NCBI GenBank assembly: GCA_945883145.1
Contig: CAMCXB010000003.1
Location: 28,257-92,256 of the forward strand
DNA length: 64,000 nucleotides
Source of the DNA: Bordetella parapertussis
GTDB taxonomy: Bacteria; Pseudomonadota; Gammaproteobacteria; Burkholderiales; Burkholderiaceae_D
Reading direction: 5' to 3'
Both the position numbers and the translations under genes were made by a program. Positions 43,231 through 51,692 of the stretch are shown piece after piece. The notes under the pieces were generated by a model. It did not search any database. It worked only from the letters and a program-made list of their open reading frames with translations, and had not been told where the DNA came from. How positions within the stretch are numbered: position 1 is the stretch's first letter; each line of letters starts with the position of its first letter.

Positions 43231-43875
43231 ATGATTAGAGTCGTTATCGCCGACGACCACACCATTATGCGAGAAGGTTTGAAACGCATATTGCTAGGTA
43301 TAGACGATATTGAAGTGGTAGGAGAAGCAGCCGATGGTTTTGAAGTGCTGAACTTAGTTAGACATGGCGGTTTTCAGGTTTTGTTATTGGACTTAACCAT
43401 GCCTGGCAGAAGTGGCGTCGATCTGATTCGGCAGATTAAAGATGAATCACCGAAATTAGCTGTTTTGATTCTTACTATGCATGAAGAAGAGCAATACGCT
43501 GTACGAGCAATACGAGCAGGTGCTCTAGGTTATTTAACAAAAGAGAGTGCTAGCGCAAAACTTGTCAGCGCGATTCATAAAGTTGCAATTGGTCGGCCTT
43601 TTATTAGCATGGAAGTAGCAGAACAGCTCGCTATCAATTCAATGCCAGGCAATATTGAATTACCGCATAAAGCTTTATCGAATCGAGAGTATGAAGTATT
43701 CAATTTACTCGTGTCAGGAAAAACTATCTCAGAAATTGCAGAGTCGCTTCATTTATCAGCAAAAACAATTAGTACACATAAAACACGGATTCTGCAAAAA
43801 ATGGGCACACACTCCCTTGCAGAACTTGTGCAGTACGCAGTAGTACATAGCTTGCTGATTCCATTTCGATTGTAG
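43231..43875 (+). CDS. Orphan LuxR/NarL-type response regulator
   Basis: A 214-residue regulator: receiver domain with the acidic pair IADDH, phosphoacceptor Asp54 in LLLDLTMPGRSG and the conserved Lys in YLTKESA, followed by a LuxR-type helix-turn-helix (LSNREYEVFNLLVSGKTISE, then TISTHKTRILQKMG). It resembles UvrY/GacA and BvgA-class regulators. No kinase is adjacent; the orphan kinase at 10.5 kb is one candidate partner. ATG at 43231, AAAGG ten bases upstream. Confidence 0.94.
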   Translation: MIRVVIADDHTIMREGLKRILLGIDDIEVVGEAADGFEVLNLVRHGGFQVLLLDLTMPGRSGVDLIRQIKDESPKLAVLILTMHEEEQYAVRAIRAGALGYLTKESASAKLVSAIHKVAIGRPFISMEVAEQLAINSMPGNIELPHKALSNREYEVFNLLVSGKTISEIAESLHLSAKTISTHKTRILQKMGTHSLAELVQYAVVHSLLIPFRL

Positions 43876-44193
43876 TAATCATCGGCATTGCATAGTAAAA
43901 AACAGGACGGCAGAAGAAATAGGAATAAGACTATGAAGAATACATTACACCTACTAAGTCATTCAGTTCAAACTGATAGCTATTCATTAATTGAATTGTG
44001 ATACTAGATCTTCGCATCATAGGAGCAATGAAATTCATTATCGAAACAAGATGCAATAATTTTTTTACAAACGTTGATTAGCAAATTGAATGTGATTAGA
44101 TTTTTAAAAAACAAATAAGGTTTTGACCGCGAGACATAACTTTTTACGAAGTTATTTGGATATCAAAACAGACCCCACCATCAGGAGATGACC
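43876..44193. other. Long leader region before the Crp/Fnr gene
   Basis: 318 bp. It contains the small frame at 43933 and a perfect inverted repeat ATAACTT - TTTACG - AAGTTAT at 44136-44155, 38 bp before the regulator start, a possible operator. No RNA gene recognised. Confidence 0.4.
43933..44001 (+). CDS. Possible 22-residue leader peptide
   Basis: ATG frame of 22 codons (MKNTLHLLSHSVQTDSYSLI then EL and stop) with AGGAATAAG ten bases upstream. It lies in the leader of the Crp/Fnr gene. It may be chance; nothing beyond the ribosome site supports it. Confidence 0.2.
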   Translation: MKNTLHLLSHSVQTDSYSLIEL

Positions 44194-45084
44194 ATGACAC
44201 CGACACAGACACCAGCAACAGAGCTCAGAACGGAAATCAATCATGCGAGCATACACTCCTCGTCAGCAGAAAATGGCTGGCAGCGACAGGGAAAGTTATG
44301 GTCTAACCTGAAAGAATTATGTGATCTTTTACGTATACCAGCTGCGTCTTCAGTGAATGATGAAGAATTTTTATTCCAGCATGTGCAATTTAAAACTGGA
44401 CAGCGCATACACACCATAGGCCAGACATTTGATGCACTCTATATCGTGCATTCAGGATTTCTAAAAACTGTATTGATTGATGAATTTGGTAATGAACAAG
44501 TTCTCAGCTTTCCTATGAAAGGCGATCTTTTTGGCGTCGATGGTATTCATACGAAACGCTATTCATCTGAAGCCGTGGCTTTATCTAATTGCGATTTAAT
44601 TATTCTGCCATTTAAGAAATTCACTACCTTAGGCAGAGTGCATGTTGAATTAGAACATGCAATGTATAGCGTGATGAGTCGTGAATTAGTACGTGAACAA
44701 GCGATGGTAAGTATGTTGGGTGCTCTATCTGCTGAAGCGAGAGTGGCGCGCTTTTTAGTATCGCTATCTGAGCGATTCGCAGAAATGGGCTACTCCAGTA
44801 AGTTGTTTAATTTGCGTATGACACGTCATGAAATCGGTAGCTATCTAGGCTTAACCCTAGAAACCGTCAGTCGAACCTTGTCTGCATTTAATGAAATAGG
44901 CTTGATCACAGTTGATCAACGCTCTATAGGCATCATCGATATTGATTCATTGCGTACATTACGTAGACTCCCTCCATCTAGTTCACGTTCTAAACAAGCA
45001 GCACGAAAATTACGTGAAGCAGGATTGATGCAAACAAAAGTCCCTACCCCTAACAAAGATTGGGATCAAGTGGCTTCTGCTTAA
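44194..45084 (+). CDS. Crp/Fnr-family regulator without the FNR cysteine cluster
   Basis: A 296-residue regulator: cyclic-nucleotide-fold sensor (FQHVQFKTGQRIHTIGQTFD, LYIVHSGFLKTVLID, GDLFGVDGIH), dimer helix and helix-turn-helix TRHEIGSYLGLTLETVSRTL, whose E-xx-S-R contacts are those of FNR. Only two cysteines are present (ELCDLL and SNCDLI) and there is no N-terminal four-cysteine cluster, so it should not hold an oxygen-labile Fe-S cluster. Start chosen at the second ATG (44194): GGAG abuts the first ATG (44188) but is correctly spaced for the second. A basic tail (SSRSKQAARKLREAG) follows the DNA-binding domain. Signal unknown. Confidence 0.9.
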   Translation: MTPTQTPATELRTEINHASIHSSSAENGWQRQGKLWSNLKELCDLLRIPAASSVNDEEFLFQHVQFKTGQRIHTIGQTFDALYIVHSGFLKTVLIDEFGNEQVLSFPMKGDLFGVDGIHTKRYSSEAVALSNCDLIILPFKKFTTLGRVHVELEHAMYSVMSRELVREQAMVSMLGALSAEARVARFLVSLSERFAEMGYSSKLFNLRMTRHEIGSYLGLTLETVSRTLSAFNEIGLITVDQRSIGIIDIDSLRTLRRLPPSSSRSKQAARKLREAGLMQTKVPTPNKDWDQVASA

Positions 45085-45099
45085 TAAAAAGTGATGATG

Positions 45100-45130
45100 C
45101 GTACGAATACGCTACGCTATTCGACCCTAC
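45100..45130 (-). repeat. REP family 1 unit, inverted variant
   Basis: GTAGGGTCGAATA head; the inner stem reads CGAATA/TATTCG instead of CGATTA/TAATCG, a paired change that keeps the hairpin. Confidence 0.75.
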
Positions 45131-45152
45131 GATGATTGGTTTGATCTAATTT

Positions 45153-45183
45153 GTAGGGACGATTAGCGTAGCGTAATCGTCCG
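45153..45183 (+). repeat. REP family 1 unit
   Basis: Consensus copy with GTAGGGACGATTAGCGTAGC head, mate of the inverted unit 22 bp to its left. Confidence 0.85.
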
Positions 45184-45204
45184 GAATTTTTTTCATATGA
45201 CATT

Positions 45205-45227
45205 CGGCGCAATGCATTGCGCCCTAC
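45205..45227 (-). repeat. REP family 2 unit
   Basis: Consensus GTAGGGCGCAATGCATTGCG copy on the minus strand, perfect GGCGCAAT/ATTGCGCC palindrome. Confidence 0.8.
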
Positions 45228-45254
45228 ATTTTCAAAACGGAACAGGATTTACAC

Positions 45255-45285
45255 AAAAAAATTCCCGCTATGCGGGAATTTTTTT
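45255..45285. terminator. Bidirectional terminator
   Basis: AATTCCCGC - TA - TGCGGGAATT with A tract left and T tract right, ending the phasin gene leftward and the Crp/Fnr gene rightward. Confidence 0.85.
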
Positions 45286-45305
45286 CTTCACTCAAATCAA
45301 TGCAT

Positions 45306-45929
45306 TTATTTCTTTTTTAATGCGCCGCTATGCTTACGCTCTGCATGTTCATAATCATGCACTTCTGCATCCACCATATCTGCTGTCTCTGATAATGAAT
45401 TCGCTGCAGTATAAGCACCATTCTCTGCTGCTTTATTCGCTGTCGCTAAATTTTTATTCGTCAATGAAGTGACATCACGAAACGCACGCTCCCATACTGA
45501 AAACATACTCGTCACAGGATTAAACATTCCTTGGTTTTGATTTCCTGACTCTTTGTTAGCGTAGGTTTGCACGCCATCAGACAATTTACCTGCTGCACTT
45601 TGACCAAAGCGTTCCATGTAATTCTGTACAGACTTACCAATCTCAGCTTGAATTTCTGCCACTGCTGATAAGATTTCTTGTTGATAATGCATATTTTTTT
45701 CTGGATGAAAGGCTAGCTTGGTTTGCAAGTCTTTAAATTGTGATAGATCTTGGACTTCTGTCAATGCTCGCGCCATTTGCAAATTATTTTCTACTGCTTG
45801 ATGGGTTGCATCGAGTATGACTCTATCAATTTTTCCCTTTCCTAAAAACACTGCATCAGCTAAACGCATTGATGCATCAAGCTGATTTTGAACAATATTG
45901 ACTAAAGGATTTTGCTGCGCTGTACCCAT
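45306..45929 (-). CDS. Phasin family protein
   Basis: A 207-residue helical protein that coats polyhydroxyalkanoate granules. Typical segments are LVNIVQNQLDASMRLADAVF near residue 10, FKDLQTKLAFHPEKNMHYQQ in the middle and a C-terminal Ala/Lys-rich tail. GGAG precedes the ATG at 45927-45929. It indicates that the organism stores PHA, but no phaC or phaZ gene is in the window. Confidence 0.88.
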   Translation of the reverse strand: MGTAQQNPLVNIVQNQLDASMRLADAVFLGKGKIDRVILDATHQAVENNLQMARALTEVQDLSQFKDLQTKLAFHPEKNMHYQQEILSAVAEIQAEIGKSVQNYMERFGQSAAGKLSDGVQTYANKESGNQNQGMFNPVTSMFSVWERAFRDVTSLTNKNLATANKAAENGAYTAANSLSETADMVDAEVHDYEHAERKHSGALKKK

Positions 45930-46196
45930 GATCTTGCTCCTGCAATAAATAATGTGATTGAAATTAAACAGCTCTTACTAAAAACACCCTACTACTGTTA
46001 GTTTGGCAGGCGAGCGAGTGCAAGTCTTGAGACAAAACAAAGACTATGAAACCCATAGCGTGATCGATCAAAAATTACATCACTGACTTTTATTTCTTGA
46101 CTAGCGCATAAAAATACTAAAAGAAGAACTCAGGGTATGATTTGCGCATACTCTAAAAATATTTTGCAAAATCTGATGCAAAAATAAAAATAAACT

Positions 46197-47393
46197 ATGA
46201 ATCTACATTTCAGTGCAGCTGATTCTGCTTTTCGTGAAGAAGTGCGTCATTTTCTTGAAGCAGAACTTCCACAAGACATCCGCCATAAGGTGAGTCATGG
46301 CTTAATTCTCGATAGCCAAGATTACTTAGGTTGGCAACGCCTATTACATGCTCGTGGTTGGGGTGGTCCCGCTTGGCCGGTTGAGTACGGTGGTTGTGGT
46401 TGGAACGCAGTTCAGCAATATATTTTCGAGGAAGAAGCAGCGCGTGTCTGTGCGCCACGCACCTTACCTTTTGGTGTGAAGATGGTAGCGCCTGTGATCA
46501 TGGCGTTTGGTTCAGCAAAACAGCAAGCCTATTATTTGCCACGAATATTGTCTGGCGAGGACTGGTGGTGTCAGGGTTATTCTGAACCTGGTGCAGGTTC
46601 GGATTTAGCTTCTTTGAAAATGTCTGCAGAACGACAAGGCGATCATTATCTTGTGAATGGTCAAAAAACTTGGACCACACTCGGTCAATACGCTAACTGG
46701 ATTTTTTGTTTAGTCCGCACTGATAAAGAAGCTAAACCGCAACGCGGTATTTCTTTTCTCTTAATTGATATGCAGTCACCCGGTGTATCGGTGCGCCCTA
46801 TCATCACGATGGATGGCGCACATGAAGTCAATGAAGTGTGGTTAGAAAATGTACGTGTGCCGGTTGATAATTTAGTGGGTGAAGAAAATCAGGGTTGGAC
46901 TTGCGCTAAATTTTTACTCGGACATGAACGCGCCAATATTGCAGGCATAGGCATTGCAAAACGTGAACTCGCTCGGTTAAAACGTATCGCACGCGTAGAA
47001 CAAAAGCATGGCAAACCTCTACTTCAAGATAGTTTATTTGCAAGTCGCCTTGCGCAAATCGAGATCGATTTAATGGCACTAGAAATTACCAATCTACGTG
47101 TACTGTCAGCTGAATCAGAAAAACAAGCACCCGGCCCTGAAGCTTCTCTACTCAAGATAAAAGGTACAGAGATTCAACAAGCTATTAGTGAACTCATGGT
47201 GCAAGCAATTGGTCCTTATGCCTTGCAACTTAATCGCGAAGCAATGGCCGCGGGGTTTTCTGGTGAATGTGCAGGACCACATTACGCCACCTCGATAGCA
47301 GCTGGTTATTTGAATTTACGTAAGTTATCGATCTATGGCGGTTCGAATGAAATTCAAAAAAATATCATTGCACAACAACTGTTGATGAGCTAA
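46197..47393 (+). CDS. Acyl-CoA dehydrogenase, large partner
   Basis: A 398-residue FAD acyl-CoA dehydrogenase of the PimC type: AWPVEYGGCGWNAVQQYIFE, FAD/substrate segment YSEPGAGSDLASLKM, NGQKTWTT and C-terminal YGGSNEIQKNIIAQQLL. It is 4 bp before a second dehydrogenase gene, the pair arrangement seen for pimeloyl-CoA dehydrogenase and steroid side-chain enzymes, where the two chains form a heteromer. ATG at 46197 without a clear Shine-Dalgarno. Substrate unknown. Confidence 0.93.
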   Translation: MNLHFSAADSAFREEVRHFLEAELPQDIRHKVSHGLILDSQDYLGWQRLLHARGWGGPAWPVEYGGCGWNAVQQYIFEEEAARVCAPRTLPFGVKMVAPVIMAFGSAKQQAYYLPRILSGEDWWCQGYSEPGAGSDLASLKMSAERQGDHYLVNGQKTWTTLGQYANWIFCLVRTDKEAKPQRGISFLLIDMQSPGVSVRPIITMDGAHEVNEVWLENVRVPVDNLVGEENQGWTCAKFLLGHERANIAGIGIAKRELARLKRIARVEQKHGKPLLQDSLFASRLAQIEIDLMALEITNLRVLSAESEKQAPGPEASLLKIKGTEIQQAISELMVQAIGPYALQLNREAMAAGFSGECAGPHYATSIAAGYLNLRKLSIYGGSNEIQKNIIAQQLLMS

Positions 47394-47397
47394 TCAC

Positions 47398-48513
47398 ATG
47401 GATTTCAGTTTCACATCCGAGCAGAAAATGCTGCTTGAAACAACACAGCGTTTTCTACAAGATCATGCTGGATTGGCTGCGCGAAAAAATTCTCACGCAA
47501 ACATCACACATTCAACTGATCCACTCTGGCAGGGTCTGACTGAATTAGGTCTACTTGCACTGAATATACCTTCCGCCTATGGTGGATTAGATTGTGGTGC
47601 AGTCGAGACCATGTTGGTGATGCAAGCAGCCGGTGAGCATTTATTACTCGCGCCTTTACGTGCTAGTGCTGTAGTGAGTGCGACGCTGATTGCACAAGCC
47701 GCCTCAAGCAAAGAATGTGAGCAATGGCTACCTGCAATAGCAGAAGGAAGTTGCATTATCGTGCTCGCGCATGATGAACGTCATACACAACATGATCGTT
47801 TTGCGATTCAGACGACAGCAATCAGAAAAGGTTCTCAGTTAATCTTACAAGGACAAAAATGCATGGTGGCGTATGCGCCTTCGGCAGATGTCTTACTTGT
47901 CACCGTTCAGCTTGAAGGACAACTCAGATTAATTGCCGTTCCCACTTCTACTCCCGGTCTAAAAATCCTAGCAGCACCGATGGTAGATGGTTGCATGGCT
48001 GCTGATGTGATCCTCGATGAAGTTATTCTTCCCGACAGCGCGCTGTTAGGCTATCACTCTATCGAACTCGCCTTAGGCAATGCATTCGATCGCGGATTAG
48101 CTGCTGCCTGCGCAGAAGCAGTTGGGATTTTTGACAAACTACAAACTGCCTGCGCTGAATATTTAAATAATCGCGTGCAATTTGGTGTGCCGATTGCGAG
48201 CTTTCAGGTCTTACGCCATCGTATGGCAGACATGCTGATCCATCTTGAACAAGCGCGCTCTATGAGTTATTTGGCCGCTGTGAAGTGCGATGAACCGGAT
48301 TTGGCAGAGCGAGATCGCGTACTTTCTGCCGCCAAAGTGGTGGTCGGTCAGGCTTGTCGTTTCATAGGGCAGCAGGCTGTGCAACTGCATGGCGGTATGG
48401 GTGTCACCGATGAACTCATCATTAGTCATTACTTCAAACGAGTGATGGTGATTGAAATGGAATTTGGTAGCACCGACCATCATTTGCAAAAATTCGCTGC
48501 CGCTATCGTCTAA
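47398..48513 (+). CDS. Acyl-CoA dehydrogenase, small partner
   Basis: A 371-residue member of the same superfamily (PimD-like). N-terminal LLETTQRFLQDHAG, IPSAYGGLDCGAVETMLVMQ and C-terminal QAVQLHGGMGVTDELIISHY are recognisable, while the middle domain FAD motif is weaker than in the large partner. It is translated directly after the large partner, so a heteromeric enzyme is likely. Confidence 0.9.
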   Translation: MDFSFTSEQKMLLETTQRFLQDHAGLAARKNSHANITHSTDPLWQGLTELGLLALNIPSAYGGLDCGAVETMLVMQAAGEHLLLAPLRASAVVSATLIAQAASSKECEQWLPAIAEGSCIIVLAHDERHTQHDRFAIQTTAIRKGSQLILQGQKCMVAYAPSADVLLVTVQLEGQLRLIAVPTSTPGLKILAAPMVDGCMAADVILDEVILPDSALLGYHSIELALGNAFDRGLAAACAEAVGIFDKLQTACAEYLNNRVQFGVPIASFQVLRHRMADMLIHLEQARSMSYLAAVKCDEPDLAERDRVLSAAKVVVGQACRFIGQQAVQLHGGMGVTDELIISHYFKRVMVIEMEFGSTDHHLQKFAAAIV

Positions 48514-48648
48514 TTTTGCCTGCCAACCCGTTTTCAGAGCGCAAGGCAGTCACGGTTATGAAAAATAGCGCAATATTCGCCGCTTTAAGCATGAATAAAT
48601 AGAGTGAAAAAAGCGTGAGATAAATGCAATCTCTTGAAAAGCCGAGGT

Positions 48649-48654
48649 TATAAT
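48649..48654 (+). promoter_or_regulatory. Consensus -10 element upstream of minC
   Basis: TATAAT, with an expected start near 48661. No good -35 hexamer lies 16-18 bp upstream. Confidence 0.45.
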
Positions 48655-48660
48655 TACGCG

Positions 48661-48757
48661 CGGCAACGCAGCGGTTTGCGAAGATCTCACCAGTCTCAAT
48701 TGATGTTCGCAAACCGGTGCATCACCAAGAGCCCGCCCACACAGGTTGGCGGCTTTT
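48661..48757 (+). ncRNA. Candidate structured leader or small RNA before minC
   Basis: Downstream of the TATAAT at 48649, an 11-bp perfect stem CGGTTTGCGAA (48672-48682) / TTCGCAAACCG (48706-48716) encloses a 23-base loop. It is followed by a second hairpin with a T run (48731-48757). That is the build of a roughly 97-nt transcript ending 19 bases before the minC ATG: either an attenuator controlling minCDE or an independent small RNA. I recognise no Rfam family. Confidence 0.45.
48731..48757 (+). terminator. Rho-independent terminator-like hairpin in the minC leader
   Basis: GCCCGCC - CACACAGGTT - GGCGGC followed by TTTTT; six G-C pairs with one bulged C. Confidence 0.6.
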
Positions 48758-48776
48758 TAATCCCGGACTGGACTTT

Positions 48777-49598
48777 ATGTCAAAGAACCAAGCTAGGAAG
48801 CCCCTGGAAATAAAAATTTCCACCGTCGTCGCTGTTGCTGCCCTGTTGGGCGAAACCGACTACTCCACATTGTCTGCGGCACTCACGCAGATTACTGGCG
48901 GCACTCCCGATTATTTTGAAGATGAATTCACGCTGCTCGATTTCAGCGCGACCGACCCACAGCCTGAAGCTGGCAGCATAGATTGGTCGGCTCTGATTGC
49001 CTTATTTAAATCGCATGGCTTAAATCCGGTTGCAGTGCGTAACGCACCCTCAGCTCTAGAAGCAGAAATTCGTTCACATGGTTTAGCGATCGACTCGATG
49101 CCTGCGCCTGTAGCATCACCTGCAGCAGCAGTCACAGCGCAACCAGTTGCGGCACCGAGCTCTGAACAACAGCAACTCGCATTAGATCAGCTCGATACGA
49201 ATCAAGCTCCTGCTGCCGTGCCAGTAGTGGCAAGCACTGCGCCAGTTCAGGCTGAAGCAGCCCACACGATGATTATTGATACGCCAGTGCGCACTGGTCA
49301 GCGTATTTATGCGCGCGGAGCGGATTTAGTATTAATGGCAATGGTGAATGCAGGCGCAGAAGTGATCGCTGATGGCAGTATTCATGCTTATGCACCTTTA
49401 CGTGGCCGCGCATTGGCTGGCGCTTCTGGTAATACTAAGGCACGCATCTTTGCTATGGTGATGGAAGCAGAACTCGTTTCTATCGCCGGTGTGTATAAAA
49501 CTTTTGAACAAGGCTGGCCAGCTAATTTAGTCAAGAAGCCTGTGCAAGTAATGCTGCAGGATGACAAACTAGAAATGCGCCCTATTAGCATCACCTAA
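48777..49598 (+). CDS. minC: Septum-site inhibitor MinC
   Basis: 273-residue FtsZ antagonist. The N-terminal domain (KPLEIKISTVVAVAALLGET region) is followed by an Ala/Pro/Gln-rich linker near residues 105-165 that is longer than in E. coli, and a C-terminal beta-helix domain with RTGQRIYARGADLVLMAMV, GAEVIADGSIHAYAPLRGRA and GASGNTKARIF. Start at the ATG at 48777, where the conserved domain begins. First gene of minCDE, preceded by a structured leader. Confidence 0.96.
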   Translation: MSKNQARKPLEIKISTVVAVAALLGETDYSTLSAALTQITGGTPDYFEDEFTLLDFSATDPQPEAGSIDWSALIALFKSHGLNPVAVRNAPSALEAEIRSHGLAIDSMPAPVASPAAAVTAQPVAAPSSEQQQLALDQLDTNQAPAAVPVVASTAPVQAEAAHTMIIDTPVRTGQRIYARGADLVLMAMVNAGAEVIADGSIHAYAPLRGRALAGASGNTKARIFAMVMEAELVSIAGVYKTFEQGWPANLVKKPVQVMLQDDKLEMRPISIT

Positions 49599-49689
49599 TT
49601 GTAATGATGCATCGTCTTATTTTTATTAGACTACTTTTTTTTAGATTTATTTTTATTCAACACTTCATCACGCAAACAAGGAGTTTTTT

Positions 49690-50505
49690 GTGACAAAAAT
49701 TATTGTCGTGACTTCTGGAAAAGGCGGCGTAGGTAAAACCACTTCCAGCGCTAGTTTCGCTTCCGGTCTTGCCATGCGCGGACATAAAACTGCTGTAATT
49801 GACTTCGATGTCGGTCTGCGTAATCTTGATCTCATCATGGGTTGTGAACGTCGCGTTGTGTATGACATGATTAATGTCATCAACAAAGAAGCAACGCTCA
49901 CTCAAGGCCTGATCAAAGATAAGCATTGTGAAAATCTTTACGTGTTACCTGCTTCACAAACGCGTGATAAAGATGCGCTGACTGAAGAAGGTGTAGAACG
50001 CATACTCAATGAACTCAAAGAAATGGAATTTGAATACATTGTGTGTGATTCGCCGGCCGGCATTGAACGCGGTGCAGTGATGGCATTAACCTTTGCCGAT
50101 GAAGCCATTATCGTCACCAATCCTGAAGTCTCTTCAGTGCGTGACTCAGATCGTATACTGGGCATCATTCAAGCAAAATCGCGTCGCGCTCAGAATGGCG
50201 CAGAACCAGTCAAAGAGCATTTACTGATCACACGCTATGTACCGAAACGTGTCGATGCAGGTGAGATGCTTTCACATGAAGATGTACAAGAAATTTTACG
50301 TATACCCTTGATCGGCATTATTCCTGAATCTGAATCTGTATTACATGCATCAAACCAAGGTAATCCAGCAATTCATATCGATGGCTCCGATGTTTCAGAA
50401 GCTTATAAAGATGTCGTAGGAAGATTCTTAGGCGAAGAAATACCACTGCGTTTTGCTACGCATGAAAAAGCCGGAATACTCTCACGAATTTTTGGGGGGA
50501 AGTAA
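49690..50505 (+). CDS. minD: Septum-site ATPase MinD
   Basis: 271-residue membrane-cycling ATPase with the deviant Walker A GKGGVGKTTSSASFASGL, switch regions FDVGLRNLDLIMG and VCDSPAGIERGAV, and a C-terminal amphipathic helix (AGILSRIFGGK) for membrane binding. GTG start at 49690 with AAGGAG seven bases upstream. minE starts after a one-base gap. Confidence 0.98.
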   Translation: MTKIIVVTSGKGGVGKTTSSASFASGLAMRGHKTAVIDFDVGLRNLDLIMGCERRVVYDMINVINKEATLTQGLIKDKHCENLYVLPASQTRDKDALTEEGVERILNELKEMEFEYIVCDSPAGIERGAVMALTFADEAIIVTNPEVSSVRDSDRILGIIQAKSRRAQNGAEPVKEHLLITRYVPKRVDAGEMLSHEDVQEILRIPLIGIIPESESVLHASNQGNPAIHIDGSDVSEAYKDVVGRFLGEEIPLRFATHEKAGILSRIFGGK

Positions 50506-50506
50506 C

Positions 50507-50770
50507 ATGGGGCTACTCTCTGTTTTTTTCGACAACAAGCCAAAAACAGCAAACACTGCAAGGGAACGCTTACAGATCATTATTGCGCATGAACGCAATA
50601 TAGACAGTGGCCCAGACTTTATGCCCGCATTACGTCAAGAACTGATTGCTGTGATTTCTAAATACACGCAAGTTAGTCCTGCTGATATTAATATTTCACT
50701 CGATAAAAAAGGACATTTAGAAGTGTTAGATGTCAATGTCGTTTTGCCGGATGCCGGCGCAGCACGCTAA
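50507..50770 (+). CDS. minE: Cell-division topological factor MinE
   Basis: 87 residues: N-terminal amphipathic MGLLSVFFDNK, MinD-binding ARERLQIIIAHERNID and the topological-specificity beta-helix part (DINISLDKKGHLEVLDVNV). GGGGGGA stands before the ATG at 50507. Last canonical gene of minCDE; a DUF429 gene overlaps its end. Confidence 0.97.
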   Translation: MGLLSVFFDNKPKTANTARERLQIIIAHERNIDSGPDFMPALRQELIAVISKYTQVSPADINISLDKKGHLEVLDVNVVLPDAGAAR

Positions 50771-51590
50771 GAAAAATCTTCCTTCCATCTTGCTGCATGG
50801 CGTAGATTTTACTTCTGCGCCACGCAGCAAGAAAGGTATCACTATCGCTACTGGTTATTTGCACGGCGATATCTTTCAACTTGAATCCCTCACTACGCTG
50901 TATAACTTTGCTGATTTTTCAGCATGGCTGATGCAAGAAGGTCCTTGGTGTGGTGGATTTGATTTCCCATTTTCATTGCCGCGTGAATTAGTGGCGCAAC
51001 TCAAATGGCCATTGACATGGCCAAAACTGATGCAACATCTCTCCTCAGTGACGCGTGCTGAATTGCGTGAAACTTTTAAAGCAGTGTGTGATGCTCGACC
51101 AGTTGGTAGTAAATTCATCCATCGCGCCACTGACATTCCTGCCGGATCTTCTTCCCCTATGAAATGGGTGAATCCTCCAGTTGCGTATATGTTGCATGCA
51201 GGCGCACCTTTATTATTGCAAGCGGGTGTGAGTATTCCTAAAGTGGTGAACGGCGACAAACATCGCATCGCACTTGAAGCTTATCCTGGCATGGTGGCGC
51301 GTTCAATTACCAAAGCATCCTATAAAAATGATACGCCTGCCATGCAAACACCAGAACGAAAAGCAGCACGTAAAGAGATCGTGCGTGCGATAGAAAAAGG
51401 AGATTACCCATTTGCGATTAAGCTAGCTGCAGGTAAGCATAAACAAACGCTGATCAATGATGGCAGTGGTGATTATCTCGATGCTGTTTTATGCGCCATC
51501 ATGGCAGCATGGGCTCATCAAAGACGTGATCAAGATTATGGCTTACCCCCAGATACCGATCCGGTAGAAGGATGGATAGTGGGGGCGTAA
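50730..51590 (+). CDS. DUF429 family protein
   Basis: 286 residues from the first ATG, or 279 from the ATG at 50751, which overlaps minE by 20 bp. Neither has a clear Shine-Dalgarno; translational coupling to minE is likely. The protein has the DUF429 pattern of an RNase H-like fold: GVDFTSAP with an N-terminal Asp, GGFDFPFSLPRELV, HRIALEAYPGMVAR and DYLDAVLCAIMAAWA with late acidic residues. Activity unknown; a nuclease-like fold is suggested by the acidic positions but not shown. Confidence 0.8.
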   Translation: MSMSFCRMPAQHAKKNLPSILLHGVDFTSAPRSKKGITIATGYLHGDIFQLESLTTLYNFADFSAWLMQEGPWCGGFDFPFSLPRELVAQLKWPLTWPKLMQHLSSVTRAELRETFKAVCDARPVGSKFIHRATDIPAGSSSPMKWVNPPVAYMLHAGAPLLLQAGVSIPKVVNGDKHRIALEAYPGMVARSITKASYKNDTPAMQTPERKAARKEIVRAIEKGDYPFAIKLAAGKHKQTLINDGSGDYLDAVLCAIMAAWAHQRRDQDYGLPPDTDPVEGWIVGA

Positions 51591-51620
51591 TTCTTCTCTC
51601 ATCTAACAAACAGAGAATTT

Positions 51621-51651
51621 GTAGGAACGATTAGCGTAGCGTAATCGTTCG
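51621..51651 (+). repeat. REP family 1 unit, A/T-paired variant
   Basis: GTAGGAACGATTAGCGTAGC head with GAACGATTA/TAATCGTTC stem, a compensatory pair relative to the consensus. Confidence 0.8.
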
Positions 51652-51669
51652 TTTTCAATCATTACCATA

Positions 51670-51692
51670 CGGCGCAATACATTGCGCCTTAC
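51670..51692 (-). repeat. REP family 2 unit
   Basis: GTAAGGCGCAATGTATTGCG on the minus strand; head is GTAA instead of GTAG. It abuts the next family 1 unit. Confidence 0.75.

Noticed and set aside
44060..44110. Possible FNR box upstream of the Crp/Fnr gene
   Set aside because: A TTGAT half-site is present near 44084 but the ATCAA half is not at the required spacing.
44194..45084. Classical FNR oxygen sensor
   Set aside because: The four-cysteine cluster is missing.
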